Source of the DNA: Phaffia rhodozyma
Lineage: Eukaryota; Basidiomycota; Tremellomycetes; Cystofilobasidiales; Mrakiaceae
Assembly: GCA_014706385.1 (NCBI GenBank)
Contig: JACGZH010000003.1
Coordinates: forward strand, 2,125,501 to 2,189,500
Direction of reading: 5' to 3'
Length of the DNA stretch: 64,000 nucleotides
The notes under the pieces were generated by a model. The model did no database searches. It had not been told where the DNA came from and saw only the letters and a program-made list of their open reading frames with translations. Below, piece after piece: positions 48,879 through 60,748 of the stretch; within the stretch, counting starts at the first letter, position 1; each line of letters begins with the position of its first letter. The position numbers and the translations under genes are program-made.

Positions 48879-49382
48879 ATGTCCCACACCAAGTCACCTC
48901 TCATGCTCATCCTCCTTCTCGGTCTTCTGTCCGTCCTCCTCCTCGGTCCCGACACAGTCCGAGCGACACCTGCGAACCCTCCTTCCCTTCGAACATTTGG
49001 ACGGATCCGAAATCAATCGGCTGCCGAGAAAGGGACCGGAGCGGGCTGGGCGTCCGATGTTGTGGAAAAGAGTGTTCCTTCCGCTCACATTCACGCATCT
49101 AGATCCGTCGTTCGTCCTTTACTTCATCAATTTGCTTATAGTTGACTGGAACTGGTTCTGACAAGCTTATGAGAGAAATTTATACAGGCCAAGGCTTCCC
49201 TTCCTCTTCCATTGAAGCCAAGATTGGTTCCTTTCCTCTCCACATCGACATCCGTGACGACTGCTGCAATGGACCAACTCCTTCGAGAGGAGATGGCCGA
49301 GCTTGACGAGTCGGATTTCCGATCAAGGCAGGAGTCCGGCTCAAAGAAAGTGAGGAAGAGTCGATTGGGAAAGAATCACTGA
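48879..49382 (+). CDS. Small secreted protein, no recognised domain
   Basis: Two exons (48879-49106 and 49188-49382) join in phase 0 to give about 140 residues. The N-terminus MSHTKSPLMLILLLGLLSVL is a strong signal peptide with probable cleavage after VRA near residue 29. The mature part is Ser/Arg/Lys-rich: LRTFGRIRNQSAAEKGTGAG, KASLPLPLKPRLVPFLSTST, then an amphipathic acidic run MDQLLREEMAELDESDFRSR and a basic tail KKVRKSRLGKN. There are no cysteines, one NQS glycosylation motif, and dibasic KK and RK sites near the C-terminus. It could be a secreted peptide precursor or a small wall protein; no family is recognised. A TATA box and a strong leader support it being a real gene. Confidence 0.65.
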
Positions 49383-50107
49383 GAATCTCTTGTTTCTGTC
49401 TGTCTACTTCTTCTCTCAGCCATTAGTACATCCTTCCTTCCTTCTCTCGATGTTTCCTGTGATTTCCTCGCGCGGATGGTTTGTTTCGCTCCATCGAACG
49501 CTAGTCGTTTTTTTTTCTTCTTTCTTTCACCTCTTCTATCCATACCACGTTACTTCTTGTCTCGTCCTCCTCCTTCGTCCTCCTCCTTCGTCCTCCTCTT
49601 GCTTTCCTCGCTTCTAATTTGACTCGTTCATAATATTACTCCTTGTTTTTCTATAAATTTGCCCAGAGACTGGTTCTCGTTCATCTCCTCCTCTTCTTTC
49701 TCTTCCCTCCTCGCAGCGGGTCTATCTCTATCGTATATGCTTCATACACAAGTTCGTTCGATTCACGTGTTACTTTCGAGGTAGTTTATCTATCTTTGAA
49801 AATATATATATATATGTTTGTTTCTCTCCCTCTTTCTGCCCGTCAAAGTGAGCGAGATGAGTTGAGAAGGCGAAAGTTGAGAGATAACGTATGAGGACGA
49901 CTTTGATTGAAGAAAGGCCATCTATCCTTCTGCTTGTTCTTATGACATCATCGACAACGGCTTGAGGAGGGAAAAAAAGGGGGAGCGAGAAGAAAGTGCT
50001 GGACGAAGAAAATAAAGGCAGAAGGAAGGAAGGGAGTAGGACAGGAAAGAGAAAAAGAAGTCCTTCACACAAAGAACGAACACGGCTAACCCAGCCAAAG
50101 ACAACGC
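49383..50107. other. Convergent 3' region between secreted-protein and ARP2 genes
   Basis: 725 bp with stop codons facing each other. The left half is strongly C/T-rich with a CTCCTCCTTCGTC-type short tandem (49563-49600), and an AT run TATATATATATATG lies near 49802. The right half is purine-rich, as expected for the ARP2 3' UTR read from the other strand. No gene is supported. Confidence 0.5.
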
Positions 50108-52010
50108 TCATTCTGATCGACTCAGTCTGTCGAGAGCTCTAACACCCTGTTCCTCCCATTCGGCCTTTGACACCCAGAATTCTTCTCTGGATTTCATGAT
50201 GTCCGCCAACACGGCACCTCCCAAAAAGACCATGTGTTTCCGACGGGGAGGATCTTCGATCCTGATCTTAAAGTTCTGTTTGAATTTAACGACGCGAGAT
50301 TGAACGAAAAGACGACGGGTTCAGCCTGTCTAGTCAGCTGATCAAGAAAAGAATGTGAGGGAAAACAAACGAACCTTGAGTCGAGAAGCATCGCCATTCA
50401 AGACTTTTGATAGATAGAGTTGCTTCATCTCCTTCTCCAACCGACTGGGCAAACCAGGGTACATTGAGCTTCCTCCACTGAGCACGATATGCTTGTACAG
50501 TTCCTGTCTAATGTCGACTGCGCCTGCTTGGATAGTCTGGAAGAGCAACTCGGCCATGCCTGGCTGTTCGACGTCGACCAGATGCGGTTGGAACATGCAT
50601 TCCGGAGCTTCGAATCGCTCCGAGCCGACCTTGATCACTCGTCCGTCAGGGAGCTAGACGATGACAGAGAAGATGAACGAAACATGAGATATCTCACAAC
50701 AACAAAAACTAACACACATCGAGTAGATGAGAAGGAAGATACACGAACAGTATAGTTCTCGACCAAAACGGTAGTGTCCTCTGATAACCTCTTGTCCTGT
50801 TCGAGATCATAACTATATATTTCAAAAAAGGAAGAGATAAGCGCTCAGGAAGAGGGTAGAACTATACGCAGAGCGAAAAGATCGATAGTTTGAGCCAACC
50901 TGGTGTAGCAGAGCTTCTCTTTGATGCCTCGAACGGTCTCGAAATCGGCAGTCCGGTTAAAAGCATAACCCCGCATGAGTAAGAGCTTGATCAAATATCT
51001 CGTCACGTCTCGACCAGCCACGTCCAACCGCCTGGTCAAGTGAGGGAGAGCGTACCCCTCGTAGACAGGTACGATATGGGTCACACCGTCTCCAGAGTCA
51101 ACGACCACACCGGTTTGAAGACCTTTCGCATCCAAGAGCAATGGTAGGGTAGACGAGAGGTTAGCCTTGCGGAGGCAAATGGTTAATGGTGATGTAAAAA
51201 GCAAAAGAGACGACCGAACCCTGGGCATAGAGTGTGAGAACAGCCTGGATCGCGACGTAGACACCACCGACGTTGAAGTTTTCAAACATGACCTCCGCCA
51301 TCTTTTCTCTGTTTCGCTTCGGGTTCATCGGCGGTTCCGTTAGCAGAACTTTTCGTCCGGCCGGATCGACCTGTAGTTTTTCTCGGAAAGTGTAGTCCCA
51401 AAGATGAATCATGTCTTCCCAATTCTTGACGATACCGTGCTCCATTGGATGGGTTACATTCAAAAACGATCGATGCTCGGCGGCTGTATTATCAGACAGA
51501 TGTATTTATCAGTAAACCAGAAAATCGAAGTCAGCCATGTTGTAGCGCTTCATAGAGGCTAAGAGAGAACAAAGATGAAATGTGTTTACCTTGATCACCG
51601 ATCATAAGATCTGAGATCTCTTGGTTCCCGAGTCGTTCCTCCGCTCTAAGAATCGGTCGACCAACGATCGAGGGAAACACTGAGATATGATATCCAGCAA
51701 AGTGACATTCTCTGTTGAATTGCTGATAATTTATCAAGACCCAAGGAAGTGGAAACGAGATGGAAGGACGAACCGTGTTCAGGAAAGTTCGAGCCTGCGT
51801 AACCGCATTTCACGAACTGTACTCAAGCAAAGTGATAGTTTGTTTCACGAGTGAGACAAGAATTCAAACCGGGACGTCTGATGTGCCGAGAGCAGATGAC
51901 AACGACAAGAGGAAGTAGAGAAGACGAATGCAAGCTTAAGAAGCACGACCATGAACACGTACCCCCGTTCCGTTGTCGACGATCAGAGGGACTGAGCTAT
52001 CGTAGGACAT
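50108..52010 (-). CDS. ARP2: Actin-related protein 2 (Arp2/3 complex subunit)
   Basis: Arp2 is one of the two actin-like subunits that nucleate branched actin. Exons from 52010 read [153 protein letters not shown] and [20 protein letters not shown]. The last exon ends [11 protein letters not shown] at 50108. Both nucleotide-binding loops ([13 protein letters not shown]) and the [11 protein letters not shown] loop are intact. [20 protein letters not shown] and the [15 protein letters not shown] region are characteristic of Arp2 rather than actin or Arp3. About nine exons. The gene is divergent from a GPI-type wall protein across 461 bp. Confidence 0.95.
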
Positions 52011-52471
52011 TCTAATTTGAGGGAGATGAGACAATTCGTTCACAACGTTGATCTGTCAGCATAAATACTTGTTCAATACAGATGAGCCCAAACGAATGAA
52101 CAAACTTACTGGATGGATTGACGATGACGATTGAAAGAGATGGACGGGGATGATGGTTTGAAAGTCGACAAGATGGACCAGATGGACTGAAGGAGAGATG
52201 ACGGGCGGTCGAGTGAGCATAGCTTTTTCATGTAGTCCTTTTCGATGAATTCCTAATTAGGCATTACAAAAAGTTTGTATTACAAGCGATTTTGAGAATC
52301 CAATACAAACTATTTGTAATACACACTACAGATATTTCGTATTGATTTATATTCTCCCGATCCTCACCTTCTTTTCAGCATCTTGACCATACACTCACTC
52401 GCTCCCTTACTTCCTTCCTTACCGACTAACTGATCCACTCACTCACTCTCTGCATCACTCGCTCTCTCAAC
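52011..52471. promoter_or_regulatory. Divergent promoter, ARP2 / serine-rich wall protein
   Basis: 461 bp between divergent starts. The centre (52250-52350) is AT-rich and carries a 19-bp inverted repeat, listed separately. The right side (52370-52470) is a C/T-rich leader with repeated ctcactca motifs leading to the wall-protein ATG. Confidence 0.6.
52263..52320. repeat. 19-bp inverted repeat (hairpin) with 20-bp spacer
   Basis: The left arm ATTACAAAAAGTTTGTATT (52263-52281) and the right arm AATACAAACTATTTGTAAT (52302-52320) are reverse complements at 18 of 19 positions. A 20-bp spacer separates them. The arms themselves contain palindromic TTTGTATTACAA-like cores. The AT-rich composition contrasts with flanking DNA. 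Confidence 0.85.
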
Positions 52472-53375
52472 ATGCATCTTCCCAGTGCTCTTCCATTGCT
52501 TTGTCTGATTCTTGCACCGCTCTCAGCTGTTGCACAATCCCAATCTCAGTCCTCGGCTTCGTCCACCCAGTCCACTACCTCTTCTTCCACCTCAGCATCG
52601 ATCTCAGCCTCTAGCTCGGCATCTAGCTCAGCATCTAGCTCGGCATCTAGCTCAGCATCTAGCTCGGCCTCTTCATCAAACAACACAAGCTCAAACTCTA
52701 CTGCAAGCACTTCTGCTTCCGTCTCGTTGTCTACAAGCTATAGCGTAAGTTCTTGGAAGTCGGTTTATATACTCCGGCTCTTAGAGATAGTATCACAGGG
52801 AATCCTTCGCTTCAGTTTACCTGCTCATGCATGTTTTCATATGATGCCCTGCGTCTGGTTTGCTCTCCTTGACAAACTCGATTGTTTCATCCGTAAAATC
52901 CCTTCTTTCCTCCGTAATTGACCTCCAAACTATATTGCACAACAGGTTGCCCAAGGTGTCTCCGTATCTAGTGGATCACGAATAGCCGTCACGAGCTCCG
53001 TCCCTGTTGTGTTCACTATCACGGCCTCTTCAAATGCCACAAGCACAACTCAGAGCGTAGGTCCCCTCTTTCTCTTGAGTTTCTCTCATGTAATTCGATT
53101 GCTGACCCTGGGCTTGGGTGTTCTTATCCAAATAGGCAAGTGCCTCTTCTCAGAGCACGACGGCTACCACGCTACCTCGTGCATCTTCCTTCATCAGTGG
53201 TGGTCAAAGTGCCACTGCTCCCAGTCCGGGCGCGAGTGGAGGGGGGAATACTGGACCAAACGATAGCTACCGGGCGAGTGCTGCTCCAGAGAAAATCCGA
53301 TTGAGCGGTAGTCATGTTATGTTGAGTGTCCTTGGTGGATCTGTCGGTATCGCTGTCGTGTTGGGGTTGCTGTAG
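52472..53375 (+). CDS. Serine-rich GPI-type cell-wall/secreted protein
   Basis: Three exons (52472-52744, 52946-53056, 53136-53375) join in phase 0 to about 207 residues. The start gives the signal peptide MHLPSALPLLCLILAPLSAV with likely cleavage at AVAQ. The mature chain is over half Ser, Thr and Ala, including five ASSS-type repeat units, several Asn-Xaa-Ser/Thr sites, VSVSSGSRIAVTSSVPVVFT and ASAAPEKIRLSGSHVM. It ends in a hydrophobic segment LSVLGGSVGIAVVLGLL right at the stop, as in GPI-anchor signals. Dense O-mannosylation and wall or membrane anchoring are inferred. It belongs to no specific family I can name; similar low-complexity GPI proteins are common in basidiomycetes. Confidence 0.8.
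52607..52666 (+). repeat. 12-bp minisatellite encoding Ala-Ser-Ser-Ser
   Basis: Five tandem units of GC(A/C)TCTAGCTC(G/A) lie in the first exon of the serine-rich wall protein. Units 1, 3 and 5 end in G and units 2 and 4 in A, so a 24-bp higher-order period is visible. The array stays in frame, one ASSS per unit. Confidence 0.9.
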
Positions 53376-53914
53376 AGAATGAGATAGCCTTCTCACTGCT
53401 TGCTCATTTCCACTGCAACGCTCATATGTCTTTCTCTTCTTCTATTCATAAGGACGTTTTCTACGGTATATACTCTTTGTACACCTCTCTCCAACGGACA
53501 CTCGTTTTCTCCGCGATCTTTTCTTTCAATACGCATGTCACAACTCTGCTACCTCGTTCCTTCAGCCTCTTTCTCTGTGTTTCCTTGAGATCTTCTCTGA
53601 TTCCATGCTATCAATGAACACTTCTTTTTCTTAATCATATGCTACGCTTGTAAGGCGGATCTGATAGAACCATGCCAGTGGTACATCGGCTTGAAGCGGA
53701 GACGGGTGTAAGACATGACGCGTGCCTGAAAGGCAGTCGCGTCCATTTCTTGTGGATCTTTTATTCTATTTGTTCCAATCATCATCTGGCAGTTCCTTTC
53801 TACAACCCACTCGTCAACCTACCTGTCCTCCTGTTCTCTCCTCTCGAAAGATAAGAAGAGAGATACTACGTTACTCAGAATAATAGGAACAAGAACAGAG
53901 CTAGACGGCCAAAG
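53376..53914. other. Intergenic region between wall-protein and CLASP genes
   Basis: 539 bp between two plus-strand genes. T/C-rich for the first 260 bp (3' UTR), then mixed sequence presumably containing the CLASP promoter. No coding or RNA signal seen. Confidence 0.45.
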
Positions 53915-56900
53915 ATGGAATCGATAATACAGATACTGGCCAAGCCGGGAACGGGCGAGGTCGACGGGAAGGTGCTTGCCTTAGGAAAGCTGAGGGAATC
54001 GATGGTTGATTTTGATGAGGTTCGTTAGCACTCTCTTTGCTCCTGATTTTACTCCTCGTGATGAAGCTGTCGAGTGTAAAGAGCAGATGTCTCATGACTT
54101 GACGACTCTGTTATTTTATATTGTTTAAAACGGGAAAAGTAGATCTCAGAGGATTTGTATGAAGATATCATAATAGGTCTCAAGCTCTCCCTAAGGCACC
54201 CAAACACCCAACTAGGTTCGTTGTTCTTCATTTGTCTATGATGCTTTCGGTTTCCTCTTGCGGTGATAGAACAGCCTGGACGATAGGACTCACAGAATAG
54301 GTCTATTTCTTGTTTATCTGTCTGATGATTTCAACGAGTAGCCGGTCAAGCATTACAGACGATATTGATCTTCCTTCAAGCGTTTGCAAGATTACCCATC
54401 ACGACACACGTATGCGCATCCGTCTGTTTCTTCTTCTCCTTGTTGATCTTGATCCAAGCTCATGACATTCTTCTCTCCGCTTCGGATACGCTCATCCGCT
54501 TTCCAGACTCAAACTCATCTCCGATCCATCCTCCATGCATTTCTTCCAACTGGGAACGGTGTAATTGACCGACTCGCCGAACCAAGAGAAAGACTCAGAG
54601 AGCTGGCTCGAGAATCCTTAGTAATTCTCGGAGAAACAAGCGCGCTCACAAGCAAATCCCTCGCAGGGTCGGCAGCAGGAAAGGAGGAGATTACGGTACT
54701 GAATCTCTGGGAGAAGGCGATGCGAGAGCAAGGGCTGAGTAGTAAGAACGTCCGGATCAAAGAACAGGTCCGTTTCTTCTTGACCCTTCACAAAACAAAA
54801 TCAGTCCGCCTTGGAAGCATATCAGCCTGACATGATTATGAGTGTTTGCCGATCGATGGTTGACCCGGAAACAGTCGATTCTGGCGCTCGGTCAAGTTCG
54901 CGCAGGTAACTCAACGTTTCCGCTGAAGCCGTACATGGCTGTGTTGGTGGATCTATTGGAAGATGGCGATGGGGCAGTCCGGGATACCGCTCGAGAAGTA
55001 GGTCTGCTTTTTCTTTATCTTTTCCTTCTTTCGCCCTACCCTGTCTAAACTCGATCTGTTTTTATTTTCTCTCTTTGATGAAACTCAGACGGTGATCGCT
55101 ATGTTCTCCGCATCCACTACTTCCGCTCCCGCCAAGGCTGAGCTCAAGAAGCTTCTTGGTTTGAAGGGTGTTAGAAAGGCGATCTCAGAGAGCGTACTAG
55201 CGAAAGTCTTCGTCGTTTCTGTCACTGAGCCAGCAGTCATTTCTCCTTCTGTCAAGACCAACCTTAGTAAGAACGAGACAGATATCAAAGAATCAGAAAG
55301 CAAGCCCGAAGGAAAAGGAAAAGAGGTTCGCGAGCGAAGGCAAAACCAGGTGGATTCAAGCGGTTCAACCCACAGCAGGAATGAAACCTCTTTACAATCG
55401 GACCCTAACGGGTTTGAATCTGTTGAGACTGTCTATGTAAGTTCGATCTAAGGAACACAGTGTTCACGACTACCGTCCCTGAAACTGACAACCGGTTGAT
55501 TCCTTGTTGGCACGTTGATCAAGATCGCGTCGGCTCGGGACCTAGAGACAGAATTCAAAGACATGCTTCCTGCTTTCGAGGTTCGTATATCTCCTCTTAG
55601 TATGTGTTGGTCAATCGAAAAAGAGACTGACGACAGGTGTATGTCTTCTTTCTTTTACGGCCTATACGCATATGTTGCTGTAGGGCAAAGAGCATGAACA
55701 TAATTGGTTCCTACGTGAAAAATCGATGATTCGTGTCCGAGGAATGATCAAAGGAGATGCGTTCAAGCAGTATCCGGATACGTTTGTTGGGTGTCTCCGG
55801 GCTGGCTGGTTAGAGGCTAGTTTGAAAGCTGTTAGTTGATTTCTTATTCCAGAAAATCCACTGATCCTGAGTTTCTCATCAAACACGAATCTAATGAGAT
55901 TGTGATCACTATCTTTTCTATGCACTCAGCTTGCTAGTCTTCGAACAACGGTCTGCACGTCCGCCTGTTTTTGCTACTCATCTCTAGCTCATGCCATGGG
56001 AGCCTCATTTGACCCTTTCATCGACACCGTCCTTCTCCCTCTGTCAAAGATGGCTACCTTCACAAAGAATCTCGTCGTTCAACAAACACAGGACACCATC
56101 ACCGTTTTTCTTCGCACAACCACTTGTCCTCCACGAACAATCCTCCCAATTTTGACTCAGGGAGCGACCGACAAGTCCGTTCGGGCTCGGTCTTGCGCAT
56201 TCTCACACTGCAAAACTTACCTAGACATTCATGGTGTAAAAAGCAAACACGGAATCGAAGCCCTGGGAGGGACGACCACGTTGGAAGATATGATCAGAAA
56301 AGGACTGGCAGACTCAAATCCCACGGTGAGAGAATCTTGCAGAGCCGCGTTTTGGGCATTTATAGGTGTATGGCCGGCGTTAGGAAGAGAGATGATTGAA
56401 AAGTTGGATGGGATGCAGAAGAAACAGTTGTTGCAGGCTGAACAGGGCAAGACCGCCCAACGGTCTGTAGCTAAAGGGGCGGTGTCGCCCAAATCAGCTG
56501 TGGCGAGTTCGAGCACGCAAGGGAAGGCGAAGGTGGATATGAAGAGTCTGATTGCTGCCCAAAGAAAGGCAAAGATTGCGCAGAGCAAATCGGCCACGCC
56601 TGGCACAGGCTCAGAAGACATGATGTCGTCTACTGGTTCGTTGGATAACTCTCAATCGACAACCCAATCAACACCTCCACCGCCGACTTTCTATGAGGAT
56701 ATCCCGTTGTCCTTATCTTCTGGGTCGAGTTTATCGTCACGACCATCCATTGAGTCAAACTTACCTGACACTCCAGGGCAATCAAAATCCCCTTCTCTTG
56801 TCAATACCTTTGCTTCTGTGTCTATTGCTGCTGCATCTGAATCGCCATCTTCATGTAGTCCAACAGTTTCATCCAATCAGTTAAGTCCTTCATCTTCCGC

Positions 56901-59012
56901 GCCGCCATCGCCTTCGATTTCTATTTCAACACCTATCGGCCAAAAAAAATCCAGCAAATCGGGTCTTGAAGAGAAACATGATTCGACGGGCGTCATCTCT
57001 CGAACTTTACCTGGCTCAGCAGCTGAAACTTCTATTCGACCCAAACTACCATCGGCACTAGAGCCGAGTAAATCACTTCCAGTCCCTCAGGACTTTATGT
57101 CGCTGGACGAAGGAATCTCGGACCTGTCGACCCCTATGAAACCGATGAACGCGACTTTTTCTAGAATCCAAAGCAGCGGACGGGCGAGAGGACCTATCTT
57201 TGGATCCACCGCGCGTGATCAAAGAGCTAATCAAACCACAGCAGCGGTGGGGGCGGCGGCGGCGGCGGGAGCAGGAGTAACACGGACGCCGCAAGGAAAG
57301 CAGAATAGGCTAAGGGAGGTTGCTAGACCGTTCGATGGGTTCTTAGAATCCCCTCAGCAAAAAGCAACATGGGAATCTGGAGCTGGACCGAAACAAATCG
57401 ACTTGCTGAAAGACACATCTGGAGATTATCCTAGTTGGAGAACGGTTTCGAGTTGTAAGTCTTCTACTTCTCTTCTTCTCCACATTCCTATGAGAGAATG
57501 TTCACTCGAGCTAAACAGAAGGATGTTCTTTGTTTCAACTTGTTTAGTCGTCCTCAAAGATATACCGACCGAGCCGACATCTTCGCTTGAACATCCATCT
57601 TCGATACTAGAGAAGAATTTGTCATCGATAGCCGCTGTCCGGGATCTCATCTCGTTTTCACAGAGACATGCGCTTGTCAGTGGACAAGAGTCTTCGAGTC
57701 CAACCTGGCAGATTTGGCATGATGAAAAGATGTTTGATAGGCTGTTCACTTCGATAGAGGAATTCTTGAAGAAGGAAACAGTGAGTAACTTCGAGTTTGC
57801 TTTCATATGTGACTACCTATACTAAGACTTGTATATATTGGGGACCCTGAACTATCAGACTGAGCCAGCGGTGGAGTGGTGCTTGGTTCTTTTAGAATCT
57901 TTGGTGAACAACCAGTGGACATTGTTCGAGGGATATGAACCTCGTCTGTTCGAAATTCTGCTCAACTTAAGATCTATCTATCGACAATCTGTACGTATCT
58001 ATCCCTAACACTGTATAGTTCTTATGGTTGAAGCCTCTCTCATACTCTGTGTCTTCTTCATTCTTACTCTCGTTGCGCGTTGGATACGATAGATTCGAGA
58101 AGCAACCAGCATGTTGTTCATGACCCTCGCCTCAGAACTTTCTCCCGTGTACTGCTTGGCAACGATTGTCACCTCTCTTCGCCGATTTCTTCCTCCGTTC
58201 CCTTGGCCTACCACGTCCGATGCTTCATCGGACTCGACCGACATCAAGGAATCAGACGATGAGAAAGAAGTGATGATCGATCGGAGATTTGTTCCAGGAT
58301 TTGCTTTCGGTCTACTTCAGATTGGAAGATGTTTCTTGCTCTTACCAGCAGAGGTCTTGCAGGAAGAGATCCCAAGGATCGTGGATCTTATCATACCCGT
58401 CAGTATCTTCTACTTCTCTTTTTTCGTACACACACACACACATTGGAATGGCGCCAGACTAAAGGACAGACTTCATCATTTTCTTTCATCATCTACTGCG
58501 GGTGTTTTTCGTGTTACAGGCAATGAACGCCTCGAATGTGACTGTCCGAGAATCAGCAACGACACTTGCCTTGGCCGCTCAACTTGTGTACGTGCTTATT
58601 TTATCTTTACTTTCATTTTTCAAGTAAAAGCGTGTTAACTCGGACGACTTGTGTCCTACTTGGCTTTACCCCGCTTGAATCAGCTTGAAAGATGAGATCA
58701 TCATGTTCGAGTTCCTTCGAGGGATCTCGGAAAGTCGAACGCATCTTCTGACGTACTTGTTTGTCCTCCCCATTTCTGCTCTTGTTTTCAGGAGAAGAAT
58801 CGTTCTGAGGTAGAGTTGTATTGAAAATGTTCTTCTTTAATCCGCCGTACAGGTTTGATAAACATCATCTCCGAACTTCCACCACCACCTCAACTGCAGC
58901 ACTAACGCCGCCTTCAGTGCCGGATAGTAAAAAAGAATGGGACAAGGTTGAGAGAGCGTTGTATCGTCAGAGTTGTCGAGCGAACACTCCTCCTCCTCAA
59001 TGTCTCTTTTAA
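53915..59012 (+). CDS. CLASP-family microtubule-associated protein (Stu1/Cls1-like)
   Basis: CLASPs rescue and stabilise microtubules and act at kinetochores and the spindle midzone. The start at 53915 reads MESIIQILAKPGTGEVDGKV. TOG-like HEAT pieces follow: SEDLYEDIIIGLKLSLRHPN, LRSILHAFLPTGNGVIDRLA, EPRERLRELARESLVILGET, SILALGQVRAG, MAVLVDLLEDGDGAVRDTAR. A second TOG block lies near 55500-56420: SARDLETEFKDMLPAFEV, MGASFDPFIDTVLLPLSKMA, RTILPILTQGATDKSVRARS, LADSNPTVRESCRAAFWAFI. A long Ser/Pro/Lys-rich microtubule-binding linker (56430-57330) holds SGRARGPIFGST-type basic motifs. A C-terminal HEAT region (57450-58990) ends at 59012. The intra-TOG turn DSNPTVRESCR with Trp (AFWAFIGVWP) is the CLASP signature. 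About 15 exons; joins in 57830-58820 are approximate. Confidence 0.88.
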
Positions 59013-59258
59013 CGTAGAAAAGATGTGATGTATATGCAGTTCTGTTATCTTTGTTTATATTTGCGACGCTTAAAAAAAGCAATAACGAACACACAGATAG
59101 ACAAGGCATGGCATTGAGAACGAACAAAGACACTGTCGAGATATTATTATATGGTTTAGACAAGGGGTTTGGAAAGATACAACTCGTGGATAGATCGAGA
59201 CCACAATCGGGTGGAGAAGAAAAAACCAAGTGGGAAGGGGTATAAAAAGAAACAAGGC

Positions 59259-60273
59259 TTAAGCACGACTCCTCGGGGGCGGACTAGGACTTCTCGAGCC
59301 TGAGCTGCTAGAATATCGTCTTTGTCGAGTAGGAGGGGTGGATGAACGTCTTCTTCGAGCCCTGGGAGGTGGAGAGGATGACGGATCTCTCTGTCTCCGA
59401 ACCGGGGAAGGTGAACGACTATCTCTAGGTGAAGGAGATCGACGTTTGGTAACGGGCGAACGGGAACGTGAGTCTCGGTTTGGCCGTCTCGAGCCAGGGG
59501 CAGGATCATTATCCCGAACAGTCGTAGTATGGGGTCGTCTCGCGGCTTCACGTTCATCAGCAATCCGTCTTCGCTCCTGTTCTCGTCGTTTCTTCTTCTC
59601 TTCCTCCTTTCGCTCTTCGGCCTGAGCCTCTTGTTCGAGGATCTTTTCTGCTCGGATCCTATCCTTTTCTTCATATTGAGCTCGCTTTGCTGCCCGAATT
59701 CGCTCCTGCTCCTCCCTATCAAAGGAGGCCCCCTCCTTGTAATCGTTGCTGACACCGAAAGCACCCCGCATTCGGGCAAGCTCGGCTTCCTTGGCCTGAG
59801 CGATCGAATGGGTTTCGTGCGGTTTGAAATGACGACCCTGGCTGGAAGAAGGCATGGCGGCAAGGAGTTTTGTACGTAAAGCTCCGACTTCTTCTAGGAT
59901 TTGATCTTCAGTGAATCTGTGCAGGTTGCAAGTAAATTAGGATCAGCACAAGGACACAGTCGCAAAGGAAAAAAAAACAGAAAAGTAGAGAAAGAAAGAA
60001 TAGAGATGTAGGTCAACTGCTCGACACCCACGTCCCCATCGACGGCCGTCGTATTCTCTTCCGGCAAGGGTCCTTCTGTGGCCGACCTCGTAGAGCATCG
60101 TCCACAGGATTCGTCAAGCCGGAATTGAAAGACCAGAAAAACGCGGGCTCTAGAACATGCCTGAATCGTATGAATCAATCTTCGCGAACCTAATCGCCCC
60201 CAAAACCCGGGAGAATTGTAGGAGGGGGCACTGTCTAGGAAAGGTTGCGTGTGGAGAAAAGAAAAAAAAAGAA

Positions 60274-60305
<32 letters not shown>

Positions 60306-60748
60306 AGACGAAACAAAAACGGCGAAAGCCACAACTAACCCTTTCTCTTCGAGCTCGTCCGTCAACTCGACGCACTTGACCTCAATCTGTCGTTTTCGTT
60401 CGTGATCGAGAATACCCTGGTCGGGTTGTCGGTGTTTGGGAAAGTCATCAAAGTTGGATGCAGTTCCGAATCCACCGGGTGGGCCTTCTCTTGGGCGAAA
60501 GGCTGACAAGTTTTTCACGACATAACCGTTGGTGCCACTACCTCTTGCTGTGGCAAGACCAATTCCATTGTCTGTAAGGGGGGTGTGACAGAAATGTGAA
60601 GAGACGAGATTTGACGGAGGCCAAACAGATGATGAAAGTAGGAGATGGTATGATGATGAGAACGCTGCAAAAGGACAAAACGAGAGAACGGAAGGGAAAG
60701 AAAAAAAGAGAAAAAAAGAGAAAAACACGGGGACACGTACGTACACAT
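59259..60748 (-). CDS. CWC21: Spliceosomal Cwc21/SRRM2 N-terminal-type protein
   Basis: Cwc21 binds near the catalytic core of the spliceosome with Prp8 and Snu114. The product reads [20 protein letters not shown], then [60 protein letters not shown] and [20 protein letters not shown]. [19 protein letters not shown] plus the cwf21 helix pair are diagnostic. The tail has [20 protein letters not shown], a long coiled-coil-like Glu/Arg run ([18 protein letters not shown]), and an RS/SP-rich end ([24 protein letters not shown]), as in SRRM2 rather than the short budding-yeast protein. Coding exon 1 is only ATGT (60745-60748), then a 173-nt intron. The intron between EKG and FTED is long (about 400 nt) and contains a near-pure A tract on the plus strand. 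Confidence 0.9.
60258..60307. repeat. A-rich homopolymer tract in a CWC21 intron
   Basis: About 50 bp on the plus strand are A with occasional G. On the coding (minus) strand it is a poly-T tract shortly downstream of the EKG exon donor. It is likely length-variable and hard to sequence. A Lys-rich plus-strand frame arises only from this tract. Confidence 0.9.

Noticed and set aside
60157..60405. Plus-strand open frame with a Lys/Glu run opposite the CWC21 gene
   Set aside because: It comes from the A-rich homopolymer inside a CWC21 intron and has no start context or domain.
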